Assembly (NCBI RefSeq): GCF_003958645.1
Contig: NZ_RXLO01000018.1
Span: forward strand, 1-58,258
Direction: 5' to 3'
Source of the DNA: Chitinophaga rhizosphaerae
Lineage (GTDB): Bacteria; Bacteroidota; Bacteroidia; Chitinophagales; Chitinophagaceae
Length of the DNA: 58,258 nt
The translations under genes were made by a program, and so were the position numbers. Shown piece after piece: positions 8,449 to 20,000 of the stretch. The notes below the pieces were generated by a model. It worked only from the letters and a program-made list of their open reading frames with translations, did not search any database and had not been told where the DNA came from. How positions within the stretch are numbered: position 1 is the stretch's first letter; each line of letters begins with the position of its first letter.

Positions 8449-9567
8449 ATGCACATACATTCTTTCGAAAATATTTTCCGGCGGTACGATTGGGACGCAG
8501 TTAAAAACGCCATTTACGCCAAAACGCCGGCTGACGTGGAAAACGCCCTGAACCGGCCCCGCCGCGGACTGGACGATTTCATGGCCCTGGTGTCTCCCGC
8601 CGCCGCGCCTTACCTCGAGCGCATGGCGGCGCTCAGCATGCAGCTCACACAGCAACGCTTCGGCAAAACCATTCAACTGTATGCACCCGTGTACCTCTCC
8701 AACGAGTGCCAGAACATTTGTACGTATTGCGGTTTCAGCCTGAACAACCCCCTTCGCCGCAAAACCCTCACCGGCGCCGAAATGCTCCGCGAAATAGAAG
8801 TGGTGAAAGCCATGGGGTTCGGACATGTGCTGCTCGTGACCGGCGAAGCCTGGCAAACCGTGGGCATGGATTATTTTTCACGGGCGCTTCCCATATTCAG
8901 GCAGCATTTCCCGCAATTGTCGATCGAAGTGCAGCCGATGGAAGAAGAAGATTACCGTGCGCTGAAACCCCTGGGCCTGCATTCCGTGCTCGTTTACCAG
9001 GAAACCTATCACGAAGAAGATTATAAAAAACATCACCCGAAAGGTCGAAAATCCAACTTCGGATGGCGCCTCGAAACACCCGACAGGCTTGGGCGCGCGG
9101 GTATCCATAAAATCGGGCTGGGTGTGCTGATCGGGCTGGAAGACTGGCGGACGGACAGCTTTTTCACCGCATTGCACCTCGATTACCTCCAGCGGACGTA
9201 CTGGCAAACCCGCTACAGCATTTCTTTCCCGCGGCTGCGGCCCTTTTCCGGCGGGCTCCCGCCAAAATCCATCATGAGCGACCGGCAACTGCTGCAACTC
9301 ATCTGCGCCTACCGCCTTTTCAACCCGGACGTGGAACTCAGCCTTTCCACCCGCGAAAGCCCCCGCTTCCGCGACCACCTCGTTCCGCTCGGGATCACCA
9401 CCATGAGCGCCGGCAGCAAGACCAACCCGGGAGGCTATGCGGCAGCACCCTCGTCGCTGGAGCAATTCGAGATTTCTGACGAGCGCAGTCCAGCCGTGGT
9501 CGCCGATATGATCAGAAGCCACGGCTACAGCCCGGTCTGGAAGGATTGGGACGACTTTGGGGCGTGA
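8449..9567 (+). CDS. thiH: 2-iminoacetate (dehydroglycine) synthase ThiH
   Basis: A 372-residue radical-SAM tyrosine lyase that supplies dehydroglycine for thiazole synthesis. The cluster-binding motif is C87-x3-C91-x2-C94 (CQNICTYC). LLVTGE, the ETYHEEDY segment and AGSKTNPGGY are typical of ThiH. Use of ThiH rather than the oxygen-dependent glycine oxidase ThiO implies an oxygen-sensitive route. It starts 3 bp after thiG. Confidence 0.96.
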   Translation: MHIHSFENIFRRYDWDAVKNAIYAKTPADVENALNRPRRGLDDFMALVSPAAAPYLERMAALSMQLTQQRFGKTIQLYAPVYLSNECQNICTYCGFSLNNPLRRKTLTGAEMLREIEVVKAMGFGHVLLVTGEAWQTVGMDYFSRALPIFRQHFPQLSIEVQPMEEEDYRALKPLGLHSVLVYQETYHEEDYKKHHPKGRKSNFGWRLETPDRLGRAGIHKIGLGVLIGLEDWRTDSFFTALHLDYLQRTYWQTRYSISFPRLRPFSGGLPPKSIMSDRQLLQLICAYRLFNPDVELSLSTRESPRFRDHLVPLGITTMSAGSKTNPGGYAAAPSSLEQFEISDERSPAVVADMIRSHGYSPVWKDWDDFGA

Positions 9568-9603
9568 AAAGCGGGGCAGTGGACAATTTTCTTTGACAAC
9601 CGG

Positions 9604-9632
9604 TTGGAATTGCTTTCCGGAGGCTAACTTTG
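9604..9632 (+). promoter_or_regulatory. Promoter of the MFS gene
   Basis: TTG at 9604-9606, an 18-nt spacer and TAACTTTG at 9625-9632. The -7 box ends only 4 nt before the ATG at 9637, so the transcript should be leaderless or nearly so. This gives the transporter its own promoter independent of the riboswitch. Confidence 0.6.
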
Positions 9633-9636
9633 CGGT

Positions 9637-10848
9637 ATGGACCAGTCGAGTGGGAAGATTTACACGCTTCAATTCGGGTTGCTTTGCCTGAGCAACCTGC
9701 TTTTCTCCGCCAGTTTCAACATGATGATCCCCGAATTGCCGGCCTACCTGACCAGTTTGGGCGGCGCCGACTATAAAGGTTACATCATCGGGCTTTTCAC
9801 CCTCATGGCCGGTCTGAGCCGGCCTTTTTCCGGGAAGCTGACAGACACCATCGGCCGGATCCCCGTGATGGTTTTCGGTTCCGTGGTTTGTGTGATCTGC
9901 AGCCTGTTGTACCCGCTGGTAAGCGGTGTGGGCGCTTTCCTGCTGCTGCGCTTCTTCCACGGCTTTTCGACCGGCTTCAAGCCCACCGGCACGTCGGCCT
10001 ATGTGGCAGACATGGTTCCTTTCAACCGCCGGGGCGAGGCCATGGGCATGGTAGGGCTGGCCAGTACCATCGGATTGTCGCTGGGGCCTTCCATCGGTGG
10101 TTCCATCGCCAATGCCTGGGGCATCGTGACCATGTTCCAGATCTCGGCGGTTTTCGCGTTATTGTCGGTCGTGATTCTCATCGGTATGAAGGAAACGCTG
10201 CACAACCGGCAGAGCTTCCGCCCGGCGCTGCTCAAAATTTCCCGTCACGAAATCTTCGAACCGGCTGTGATGGCGCCTGTGGTCATCACTTTCCTCACTT
10301 ATTTCAGTTACGGCGCGTTGCTGACCATTATTCCGGATTTCAGTGCTTTCCTGGGATTGCAGAACAAGGGGCTTTTCTTCACTTTCTTCACTGCCAGTTC
10401 CATCGGCATCCGGCTGCTGGCCGGCAAAACTTCCGACCGGTTTGGCCGCGTTCCCATATTGAAAATCTCGGCCACGCTCATGGCCATTTCCATGGTGGTG
10501 ATCGGGGTGGCGCATACGCCTGCGGTGCTGTTAACGGGCGCTTTGCTGTACGGGGTTTCGCTGGGATTGAATTCTCCGGCCGTAACGGCCTGGACGATCG
10601 ACCTGGGGCTGCCCGAGCACAGGGGCCGCGCGCTGGGCAGCATGTACATAGCCCTGGAGGCGGGCATCGGGCTGGGGGCGTTCTTCTCCGCCGAATGGTA
10701 CGGCAACGATCCGGCGCACTTCTCCAAAGTATTCTACATCATGGCCGGCGTTACTTTCCTCGCCACCATTTACCTGTTTTTCGTCTATCGCAACAAATAC
10801 GTCCGTTTCGCCCGGAAATCCATCAAATCCCACTACCGCAACCGCTAA
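9637..10848 (+). CDS. MFS transporter
   Basis: A 403-residue major facilitator with about 12 hydrophobic segments. The loop 2-3 signature appears as SGKLTDTIGR (about residues 66-75), and a related motif SDRFGRVP occurs in the second half. It sits directly after thiH on the same strand, where thiF often lies, so thiamine or a precursor is one possible substrate; the sequence alone does not decide between that and drug or sugar export. Its stop overlaps the convergent usher gene by 4 bp. Confidence 0.85.
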   Translation: MDQSSGKIYTLQFGLLCLSNLLFSASFNMMIPELPAYLTSLGGADYKGYIIGLFTLMAGLSRPFSGKLTDTIGRIPVMVFGSVVCVICSLLYPLVSGVGAFLLLRFFHGFSTGFKPTGTSAYVADMVPFNRRGEAMGMVGLASTIGLSLGPSIGGSIANAWGIVTMFQISAVFALLSVVILIGMKETLHNRQSFRPALLKISRHEIFEPAVMAPVVITFLTYFSYGALLTIIPDFSAFLGLQNKGLFFTFFTASSIGIRLLAGKTSDRFGRVPILKISATLMAISMVVIGVAHTPAVLLTGALLYGVSLGLNSPAVTAWTIDLGLPEHRGRALGSMYIALEAGIGLGAFFSAEWYGNDPAHFSKVFYIMAGVTFLATIYLFFVYRNKYVRFARKSIKSHYRNR

Positions 10849-13493
10849 AACCGGACGGCCGATTCCGAGACCCGCTGGAGCACGAACTTCACTTTGTCTA
10901 CCACATCGCCTTCGCGGCCTGCGTCGATATGCACGGGAATCTGGGCGGGAACGGCCGCCAGGCCGAGCTTCTTTAGTTGCCCGGGGTCTGGCCTAACGAT
11001 GTAATTGCCGGGCGGCAGGCCGAGGAAATTGTAGAACCCGTCCTGCTCGGATAGCACCGACGTGAAAACGGTCCCGTCTTCCCGGACGAAATCCACCCGG
11101 ATGCGGCCCATGCCCCGGCGCCGGTCGTGGTCCTGGAACAACACATGCCCCGTCACTTCACCCACCACCACCACGGGCACTTCTACGAGTTTCACCTGAT
11201 TAGGCTCGGGCATGACGCTGATGACGGGGTTCCGGATCCTCCAGGAAATATTGTCGAAACTGCTTCTGCCGAGGTCCATCACGTACCGCGCATAGGGCTC
11301 CATTTCCATGATAAGAACGGCCGTGTCTTCCAGCCGCGGGATGAGCCTGCCGCCGTTTACCGACATTCGGAGCCCCTGCACGCGCGGTTCCCCGTTATCC
11401 CTTTTGTTGTTGCCGTTCAGGTCGAGGAAAGCGCAAAGGAGCAGACCGCCCGTTCCCACCTGGCTGCGGTTGCTGAAAGCCGTATAGCCCGTTTTTCCTT
11501 CATGCACGAAACTGCCCCGCATGGATGCCACACCCGTGGTGGATTTATTGCCTTTTAAAACGGACAGGCCCATCTGCCCGAAAGCAAAATCCCACCGCAA
11601 GCCCGCCTGGAACAGGCGAACGCCTCCGCGGAAATTCTCTTCGTACGCCATGTTGAGATATCCCCGTTTGAAAATGTAACGGCCCACTTCGCAGCGTGCG
11701 GAAATAAACCGGCCGTCTGTATAGCCATACTGGACCTGCGGCATCACCAGCAAATTGCCCGGTAGGCGGAGCGACAGGCCGAAGTTGCTGTAGATGAAAG
11801 GATCGGTATCCCGCACCCAAACGGCATAGTTCGAAACGCTCACGCCCACTTTTCCCACCGCGCCGGAAAGCAGCAGTTCAGTGGTTGCATATCGGGTATA
11901 TTCAGAAATAAGCTGGTTGAAAGTGATGCGTGAAAAAATGGACATGCCTTTGGTGAAAAACGGCTTCGCGACCGAGAGTTTCCTTTCTTCCCGGAAATTG
12001 TAAATGATCGCGCGTTGGTCTTTTTTGTAGCGCGTAAATTCCGCGTCTATCTGGATGCTGGCGGGCAATCTCCACGACAGCAGGCCCTTTCCGCGCACTT
12101 CGTGCGCATATTCCCCGCTCAGCAGCAGGTTATTGGCCAGCCGCACGGAGGTAGTCACGAACGGGATGGTATTGTTCCCGGGAATGGTGCTTTTATATTC
12201 CACGCCAGCGCCCATCGTGAGGAATTTCGTGACGCCATATCCGCCCTGTGCGCGGGTGAGGAAACTGTGGACGGAATCTTCCACATATCCCGCGCTGGCG
12301 GTGTATTCGAATTCGTTTTTGGGAAGGAAGCTGAAGGGGATGCTCACGTTTTCTTCCAGCATCCTTTCTTCGCCCCAGGGACCGTAAAATCGCAGCCTCA
12401 CCTGCGAATTCCCATACACCAGCGGCACCTGGAAGGAATATAATCCATTGGCATCGGCGGTCGTGTAATCCACCAAAGCATTGTTGACGTAAAGCTCCAC
12501 CGTCCACCCCGGTTCGGTGACGTTGGAAAGGGTATACGTTCCGAAAGAGCGGCGGTAAGTAGTGGGTGCGTTCGTCACCTGCACGCCGACCACGGGGTCG
12601 AACAGCGAGGAAATGGCGGGAATGAATATTTTGCCCAGCACCACCTGCCGGAGGGCGCGCCGGTCGTTGTCTACGTATCGCCAGCGGTAAAATTGCTGCC
12701 GGTGATCGAAGGGCTTGATGATGTTGCTGTTCTTGAAATCGCCGCCCTGCTGTTTTGCATAGTTATTGTAATTGAGGGAAACGGTAGCTTCGCCGCCAGC
12801 CACTGTTGCGCCCGCGCGGAGGTTGAGCCAGGTATCGTTGCCGCCGGGGTCTCGCTGATTGGTGATGACCGACCAGTCGGCCATTCCGAACCGGAACAGG
12901 GGCCAGGACCGTTTAATGACCGTATCCGCCTTCAGCTCGCCCCGCAACTGCCGCATGTTTTCCCGCATTTGCTGCCGCTTCAGCTCCCTGACGGCCGGCA
13001 GCTCCACCGTCGCGTTCATGTGAACGGACAGGTTGCGGAAATTGAATTTCGAGGGAAGGCCGAACACGGAACCGAAAAACTCCAGGCGCAGGTAAAACCC
13101 CGTTTCGGAGCGGATCACGTCGTATTGACGGAGGAGGAAATGTTTGTCCTGGTAATGAATCCGCTGGCCAGTCATATCGATGACGTAGGGATTGTTTTCC
13201 GAAACGAAATACCCTGTCAGCGAATCCTTCATCGAAGAATAAACATGTTTGACCTTGAGAAAATCAAACACGTCGGTAACGGAAAGGTAAGCGGTGTCTT
13301 CATTCACCAGCGCCGGCACTTCTATCCCCCCAATCCCTTGCACCACGAGGTAAACGGACGTTTCGTACAGTACCGGCGGATCGTCTTTCTCCTTATCCAG
13401 CCCCACGGCCGGCAATGCGAGCCATACCGGAAGGAGGTACCCCAGGCGCCGTAGCGCCCTAAACAGCAAAACGATATGACGGCAACCGGTCAT
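10845..13493 (-). CDS. Outer-membrane usher-like protein (archaic chaperone-usher type)
   Basis: An 882-residue predicted outer-membrane protein with an N-terminal hydrophobic stretch (about 9-31). From family knowledge its layout matches archaic (CsuD-like) ushers: an N-terminal domain (YLVVQGIGGIEVPALV to about residue 160), a long barrel, a plug-like insert around 300-380 (GVQVTNAPTTYRRSF then PGWTVELYVNNALVDY), and a segment near 686-700 reading FLDLNGNNKRDNGEP, close to the FLDLNGNG.rDpGE block of those ushers. A carboxypeptidase-regulatory/SdrD-like domain (about 780-875, EQDGFYNFLGLPPGNY) ends the protein. The ATG overlaps the stop of the upstream subunit (ATGA). It would secrete and assemble subunits delivered by the chaperone encoded upstream. 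Confidence 0.82.
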   Translation of the reverse strand: MTGCRHIVLLFRALRRLGYLLPVWLALPAVGLDKEKDDPPVLYETSVYLVVQGIGGIEVPALVNEDTAYLSVTDVFDFLKVKHVYSSMKDSLTGYFVSENNPYVIDMTGQRIHYQDKHFLLRQYDVIRSETGFYLRLEFFGSVFGLPSKFNFRNLSVHMNATVELPAVRELKRQQMRENMRQLRGELKADTVIKRSWPLFRFGMADWSVITNQRDPGGNDTWLNLRAGATVAGGEATVSLNYNNYAKQQGGDFKNSNIIKPFDHRQQFYRWRYVDNDRRALRQVVLGKIFIPAISSLFDPVVGVQVTNAPTTYRRSFGTYTLSNVTEPGWTVELYVNNALVDYTTADANGLYSFQVPLVYGNSQVRLRFYGPWGEERMLEENVSIPFSFLPKNEFEYTASAGYVEDSVHSFLTRAQGGYGVTKFLTMGAGVEYKSTIPGNNTIPFVTTSVRLANNLLLSGEYAHEVRGKGLLSWRLPASIQIDAEFTRYKKDQRAIIYNFREERKLSVAKPFFTKGMSIFSRITFNQLISEYTRYATTELLLSGAVGKVGVSVSNYAVWVRDTDPFIYSNFGLSLRLPGNLLVMPQVQYGYTDGRFISARCEVGRYIFKRGYLNMAYEENFRGGVRLFQAGLRWDFAFGQMGLSVLKGNKSTTGVASMRGSFVHEGKTGYTAFSNRSQVGTGGLLLCAFLDLNGNNKRDNGEPRVQGLRMSVNGGRLIPRLEDTAVLIMEMEPYARYVMDLGRSSFDNISWRIRNPVISVMPEPNQVKLVEVPVVVVGEVTGHVLFQDHDRRRGMGRIRVDFVREDGTVFTSVLSEQDGFYNFLGLPPGNYIVRPDPGQLKKLGLAAVPAQIPVHIDAGREGDVVDKVKFVLQRVSESAVRF

Positions 13494-14020
13494 TCCTGGA
13501 TAAAGGTTAATTGAAACGTTCCGCTGTAGGCGCCAACCGGGTTGGCCGAGGGGCTGCCTACGGTCAGGATGCCGCCTACCCGCACGAGGTTCCTCGTCGG
13601 CGGCTGCGCCGTTGTGATGAATTGATCGCCGGTGCTGAGCGTACCGATCTGCATCGTCATGGTTCCGCCGTTGCTGCCGGTAAGGATGGCGTCCGGCCCG
13701 CGCATCACCTGGATGAGCGTCCCCTGGTTCGCCAGCACTTCAAAAATAGCGGGAGAAAACGGGTAGCCCAGGTTGGCGCCCACGATGCTGCCCATGATCA
13801 CCCGCGACCCGTCTGGGTTGATGGTGACCGTTCCGCCGCTCGTACCGAGGAAAAACGCGCCGAAGATGAGCCCCTGACCGGGGTCAACGTGCACGGAAAT
13901 TGGCCGGGGCGGCGGCTCCTGCGCCCGCGCATTCGCCATCATGGCCAGTTGGGATATCATGATCCCCATCGCGGTAAACAATTGCCGTATATTGCCGATT
14001 GCCCTTTTCATGCCGGTCAT
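13490..14020 (-). CDS. DUF4402 pilin-like subunit (second copy)
   Basis: A 176-residue exported beta-rich protein. After a signal peptide (cut near ARAQ, residue 34) comes the DUF4402 pattern: LIFGAFFLGTSGGTVTINPDGSR, then a polar beta-rich body ending GAYSGTFQLTFIQE. DUF4402 proteins resemble the spore-coat U/Csu pilin fold. The mature N-terminus is short and proline-rich, with no obvious alternating donor strand before the first core strand, so it may be a tip subunit. The ATG at 14020 is chosen because it overlaps the stop of the giant gene (ATGA); Met4 at 14011 is the alternative. Its stop overlaps the usher start in the same way. Confidence 0.8.
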   Translation of the reverse strand: MTGMKRAIGNIRQLFTAMGIMISQLAMMANARAQEPPPRPISVHVDPGQGLIFGAFFLGTSGGTVTINPDGSRVIMGSIVGANLGYPFSPAIFEVLANQGTLIQVMRGPDAILTGSNGGTMTMQIGTLSTGDQFITTAQPPTRNLVRVGGILTVGSPSANPVGAYSGTFQLTFIQE

Positions 14021-17000
14021 TTTTTGATCAATACTTTTCTGTTCTCCGTTTTTTCGCCGGTCCGGAAACTGACGATGTACACCCCTCCGCTGTACCCGCT
14101 GCCAAGCGCATGGCGGCCCGCACCGGAAAACGCTTTCCGGTACAGCTCCTGGCCCAGCATGTTCGTAACGGTAACGGTACAACGGTCTCCCGGCGCGTGA
14201 GCGAAATATCCAAACAGCTGTCCGCCGGAAACATAAGCGTAATATTCTCCTTCGGGCTCGCTCGCCCCCACCGCTCCTCGCGGCGCGAACAACAGGTAAA
14301 AACGATCTTTATGGTCGCCCGAAGGCAGATCGAGCCGGTACTGCGCGCCCGGAACCAGTTGCAGACTGCGTTTCATGGCCGAATCGTAGAGATAGATATT
14401 CCTGCCTGCCGGCATCCGTTCCAGGTTTTCGACCCGGAAGGTGATCATACCGCTTCGCTCGGTAACGAGCCGCAACGCGATCACGTCTGCCGTATCGATG
14501 AACACGGGCCAGGATTTCACGGAAACTTCCCGCCTGTCTGCCATCTGCACGAACAGGTTGGGCACACGCTTGTCGGTATTGTAAATCTTCAGCGCGTCCT
14601 GCTCCTTGTCGAACCGGCGAACGCCGGCCGTATCGAAATACAGGACCGCCGGGTCAGACGGCTGCCCTTCGTCGGCAAAGCCGGCCGACAACCGCAGCAA
14701 CGGAGCGTTTTTCGGGTATTTCCGGTGGAAAACGGGCGTCAGGTTGTTGATCCTCACCGCGTTGGTGACACCCAATGTCCCCGTCACCGGATAGGTCCCG
14801 TCGCTGACATGTACGAAGAAGGCCTGCATGGATGCGATCACGTTGTTCGCCACCCCATCGCTGGAAATCCCGTTGATGAACGAACTATACGTGCCCCCGT
14901 ATTGATCGGTGGCGCTGGCGTTGAAGTAATAAACCGCATCGTCGATATTGGTTTTGGTCCACCCTGTCGCCGCATTCCAGTCGATAGGCGAGGGGTAGGG
15001 ATTGCCAGCAAGCTGGAACCCTTTGGTATATGGCTGGTTATTGTTTTCCAGCGTGAGGTTCACCGCCCCGTCGTTCACCGTTCCCGCCATATCGATCGTC
15101 ACGGGCGAGGCAGACGTTCCGAGATTGGCGGTATACCCGCGCATCGGCACCAGGGGTGATGCGGCGGTCGTATAGGCCGTCCAGCCGGAAGAAATTTTAT
15201 TCTCATCGTACCGGTACAATAGCGGGAACGTGGAAGCAAGGTTCACTTCGTCGGCCAGTTCATTGACGGTAGCAGCCTGGAAGGGGGATGCGAGGTATTT
15301 GTATCCGAAGCCGGTTGGCACATACCGTTGCATGGTAACGGTGCCGGTAACCGTTCCGCCGCCCGCCCCGTCGATGAGCGCCGTCCGGGCCGAGGAGGAA
15401 CCGAGCGTGAGGAAGCTTCCGGCAGATAGTTGCCCTGTCGTGATTTTCAGGATGCCGTTGACGAGGAGCGTTCCGCCGAGGGAAACGCCCGCGGTATTAT
15501 TGACCGTCAGGTTCCGGATTTCGTTGCCGGCGAAGATGCCTGCCGGGATGGATTGCGCCGCGGCCCCGTTCAACTCGATGCTGCCGTCGTTCACGGTGAA
15601 TGTTCCTGAGGAAGTCATCGCGCCGCTGATCCGCAGCAGCCCGGTACTTACCGTCACAGACGCGCCGGTTTGGATGGACAGATCGTTCGCGGTGGCGGTG
15701 CCGGTGGTAACATTCGGATAATTGGGCCTGCCGGTGGGGATGACGACGTTGCTCGTTTGCAAGGGCACCACTCCGCCCGTCCAGTTGCCGGTGGTATACC
15801 AGTTGGTGCTGAGATCGCCCGACCAGTTGATGCTGGCGATCAGTTCCGCCACGGCCATCATTCCCAAAGTGCCCACGCCAGACACCGCAATGGACGTGGC
15901 TGTTGTTGAATTCACCGTCGGCAAAGTGCGTACCGCCCCGGCTACGTTCGTCACCCGCAGGTTCGAAGTGTTGACGCCCGCGTCTACATCGGCGGCGTTC
16001 CAGTTGAGCGTGGCGGCGGTGGTGGTAAAAACGGTGCCCGCGTTCGTAAAATCCCAATACCGGTTCACGCTCTTCGCGGCGTCCATGCCGGATAGATTCA
16101 GATCTGGCAGATCGGCGCCCACCGTTCTGGCGGTTACCGTTCCTGCCGTGCCCACGCTGGCGAAAGTGAGCGTTGCGGGGGCGTACCGGAGACTGTCGCC
16201 TACTTCGAACGTGCGCGCAACGCCCGTGCCGGTGGCCACCTGTTTCCGCAGATTGCCGAAAACCCATCCCGTGGCCTGGGCGGCGCCGGAAACATTGCTG
16301 CCCGTGGGCATAACAACGGTCATGTCTCCCGTCCGGATGTTCTTGGCCAGGAAATTCAGCGTTCCGTTCACTGTGACGTCGGTCGCCAATTGCACGAACC
16401 CGGCAGTTTTATTCACCGTGAAATGATTGAATGGCGCGATGGCAGACACCTGCTGCGTCCCGGTCCCGGCAAACACCATGGTAGACCCGGTATTGGTGAA
16501 CGTTCCGCCAGACATGGTCCAGTTGCCGCCTATTGTATCAGCGAAAGCGCCGGGAATGAAAGTGCCGGCCGTCAACGTAAAATCGTTCAGGATATTGAGG
16601 ATGGCGGAAGCCGTTTTGTTACCGGCCGCGGAAATCACGAGGTTGCCGTATTCGGTGGCGGAAGATATCGCCTGTGTACTGCCCGCGTACTCCACGGTAC
16701 TGAGCGTGTCTACACTGTAATCCGTAAATGCCGGCAGCGAGTTGGTGCCGCGGATAATGAGGCGGCCGCCGTTTTCCAGCGTCATCAATCCCGCATTTTC
16801 GGTAATGGTATTGGCGCCGATATCGAAAATCCCCTGCGACACGTCCATCGCCACAACGCCCGTCAACGGTTTGCCGAGGGTCACGATGCCGCCGGGGTCT
16901 TTCGCGATCGTAAAATAAGCGAGGTCGAAGGAAGCGAGGGAAGCGCTGGTGATGGTACCCGTAATGGGGCCGGTCATGGTCAGCGTACCGGGCTCGCCGT

Positions 17001-20000
17001 CGTAGGTGCCATTATTGGTAAAGTCATGACTGACGTTGTAGTCCGACCCGGCCGAAATGGTCCCGGAGATGACGAGGTCGTAAAAAGTGGTGCCGGGCGA
17101 GCCGGATAAACTGCCCTCGCCGGAGGTGGAAGTCAGGTCGAAGGTAGACGTTCCGCCGTTGAGGGTGCCGTTGCTCTCGAGGTCTTCGCCTACGGTGAAG
17201 GTATAACTGCCCGCGTTGAAGATGGCGGCGTTGGCGATCTGGAAACTGCCTGTCATGCCCCAATTGGCAGACGGCGTTACACCGGCGGAATTCGAGATAA
17301 CGACGTTGTTCATCGAAGTGGGCGATCCGGTTACGGTGGTGGCGCCCGTACCGCCGAAAACCACGGTGCCGGTGCTGGAAAACCCGGTGCCGGCTAATTG
17401 AATGGTACGCGGCACGGCAGGCAGGAAATTGATCGTACCGCCGCTGGTCACGGTCCCATCGTTGGTAAAGCTGCCGTAAATGTTGTGCGTGCCGCCTCCC
17501 GAATTCCAGGTGGCGCCGCTGGAGATGTTGAAGGCGACGAACACATCCCACCCAACGCTCGCCGTCACGCCGGCCGTGTTATTGATATTGAGCGTTGCAT
17601 AGGATGGCCGGCTGGTGGAATTGAGGACCGGCGCCACGTTGCCGTTAAAATTGATGATGCCCGTGGAACTGGAGGTTACGGCATTTATGAACCGGATCGT
17701 TTGCAATTGGGTGCCGGAGAACGTGGTAGTTCCGTCGCTGACGAGCGATCCGCTGTTGGTCAGGTCTCCGTTCACGATGGCCGTTCCGCCCCCCGCGTCG
17801 TAGGAACCGGTGGAAGTGATGTTGAGCAATCCGTTATAGGTGATATCTCCGCCTGCCACGGTATAACTGCCGTTTACGGTTACGCGGTTGAAAACGTTGT
17901 TTCCCGAAATGGTTTTGCCGGCACCGTCCAGGGTGAGCGTGCTGGAACCGGGCGAGAAGGTGCCGCCGTTGATCCAGTTCCCGGAAAGGTTGATGGTATA
18001 AGTACTCCCGGCCAGGGTGGCACCGCTGTTGATCGTCAGGTTCCCGCCCACGGAAATGGTATTCAGCAACGTCTTGGCCGCACCGCCGCCGTTGCTGAAC
18101 AGCAGATTCCCGTAAGCGATGTTCCCCGCCACGCTTTGCGCTACGGTTCCATCGTAAGTCACGGAGCTCGCCGCATGCAGCGAGTAGGAAGAGAATCCGG
18201 ATGGGAAATTGTTCGCACCGCCGGCATTCAGCGTGGTACCGCTGGCCATGGTCATCGATCCGCCGGCGGCGGTCCGGTTTGCGGTGAAAGTTCCCAAGGC
18301 GAGCCCTCCGCTCGTAATTGAAAGGTCTCCGCCCAGGGTGGTGTTTCCCGTCAATGCCGCAACGCCGGAAGATTTATTGATCGTAAGATTATTGAAGGCC
18401 GTCGCCGAAATGGTCTGCGGATTGGCGCCGGCGAGCACCACCGTTCCCGAACCGGGCACGAACGTCCCGGAGTTGCTCCAGTTGCCAAAAGCCGTGATGG
18501 TGGCGGTGCTTCCCTGCATGGTGGCTCCTGTGGCGATCGTTACGTTTTGCGCGGTGATGCTGGACCCGTTCAAATTGAACTCCCCGGAATTGACCGCCAG
18601 GTCGCCGGCAAGCGTGGCAGGTGCCGCCAGCAGCGCTGTGCCTGCGGTCTTTAGTATGGTGAGGTTATTATAATTCAATCCCGCCACCGTCTGCGTGGCT
18701 GCGCCGTTGTAAGTAACCGTTCCTGTCCCCGCCGTGAACGTTCCGCCCGTATACGTATAACTTCCCCCGATCGAGAAATTGCCGCTTCCGGTAACATTCA
18801 CCGCCGCATCGCCAGCCTGCGCAACACCGCCCGTCACCGCCAGGTTGCCGTTGCCGACATTCATGTTGATGGAATGGCCGGCCGTACCGTCAGACAGCTG
18901 AAGATCGCCGTTCACGGTGATGTTCTGGTCCCCCGCATTGATGGTGTGTATCGCGTTGAGCGTCCATACGCCGGCGATGTTGCCGCTTGTGGTCAAAGAT
19001 CCGCCCGTCATATTGAGGGTGGCCGCTTTTACGCTGCCGAAGTAAAGCCCCTGTATGTTTACCGCCGCCGAAATCACCGGCTGGTTCACGAAATTGGTAT
19101 CGCCCACCACCGCAATATCGTTGGGGCCGGGCGGTAATGTCGGCGTACCTTGCAAGATCGACCAATTGCCCGCCGTATGCCAGTCGTTGCTGATCTTTCC
19201 GTTCCACCGCGCGATGTTCACGGTGCCGGAAAGCGTGTACCGCCCGTTCAGCGTCAGCAGGCTGGTCTGTTCCACGTAATTGCTCGTGGTGCTGTTGCCG
19301 CTTTTTCCCAATGCCGCCCAGGAGCCGCCGGCATTCCGCCAAATACCCAGCACGGCTTCGGGGTTGCCGTTCAGCTCATCGTCTTCGTAATGCAGCCGCA
19401 TGGACACCAGCGAAAGGTTGAGGAGTCCTTCGGAAGTGACGGTGTATTCGCGGTTGATGCTCGCACCGGCCGGGAAGTCGGAAACCGTGGTGCGGCGGAC
19501 GGTAACGGTGATAGACGAAAGGGAATTGAGGCCGGTCAGGGTGATGAGGTTATTCGGGCTTTCGAAGGCATAAGCCGTTCCGATCGAGAAATTATGCTGC
19601 CGCTTGATGGAACCGAGGATGATGCCGGAATTGTTGCGGGTTGTGGTGATCGTGACCGTATTGGTGCCGGTATTCATCCAGCCGCTTGTCATGTTCACCG
19701 TGGCCACGGTGGTGTTGCTCAGGAGATTGACGGCCGTGGTGGCGGCGGCTTTGTTGATGGTGAGGATGTTGAACGTATTGTTGCCGCTCACGTTTGCGGT
19801 CTGCGTCCCGTTCAGGGAAACGGTGCCGCTTCCGGCCGTGAAAGTTCCGAGGTTCGACCAGTTCCCGAAAACCGTATGCGTATTGGCCCCGCTGCTGAAG
19901 GTGCTGCCGTTGAGGATGCTGAGGTTCCCATTGGCCGTAGTGGCGCCCTGCGCCGTCTTCGTTCCCCCGCCCCCCAGCGTCAGGTGATGATAGGTGCCGG

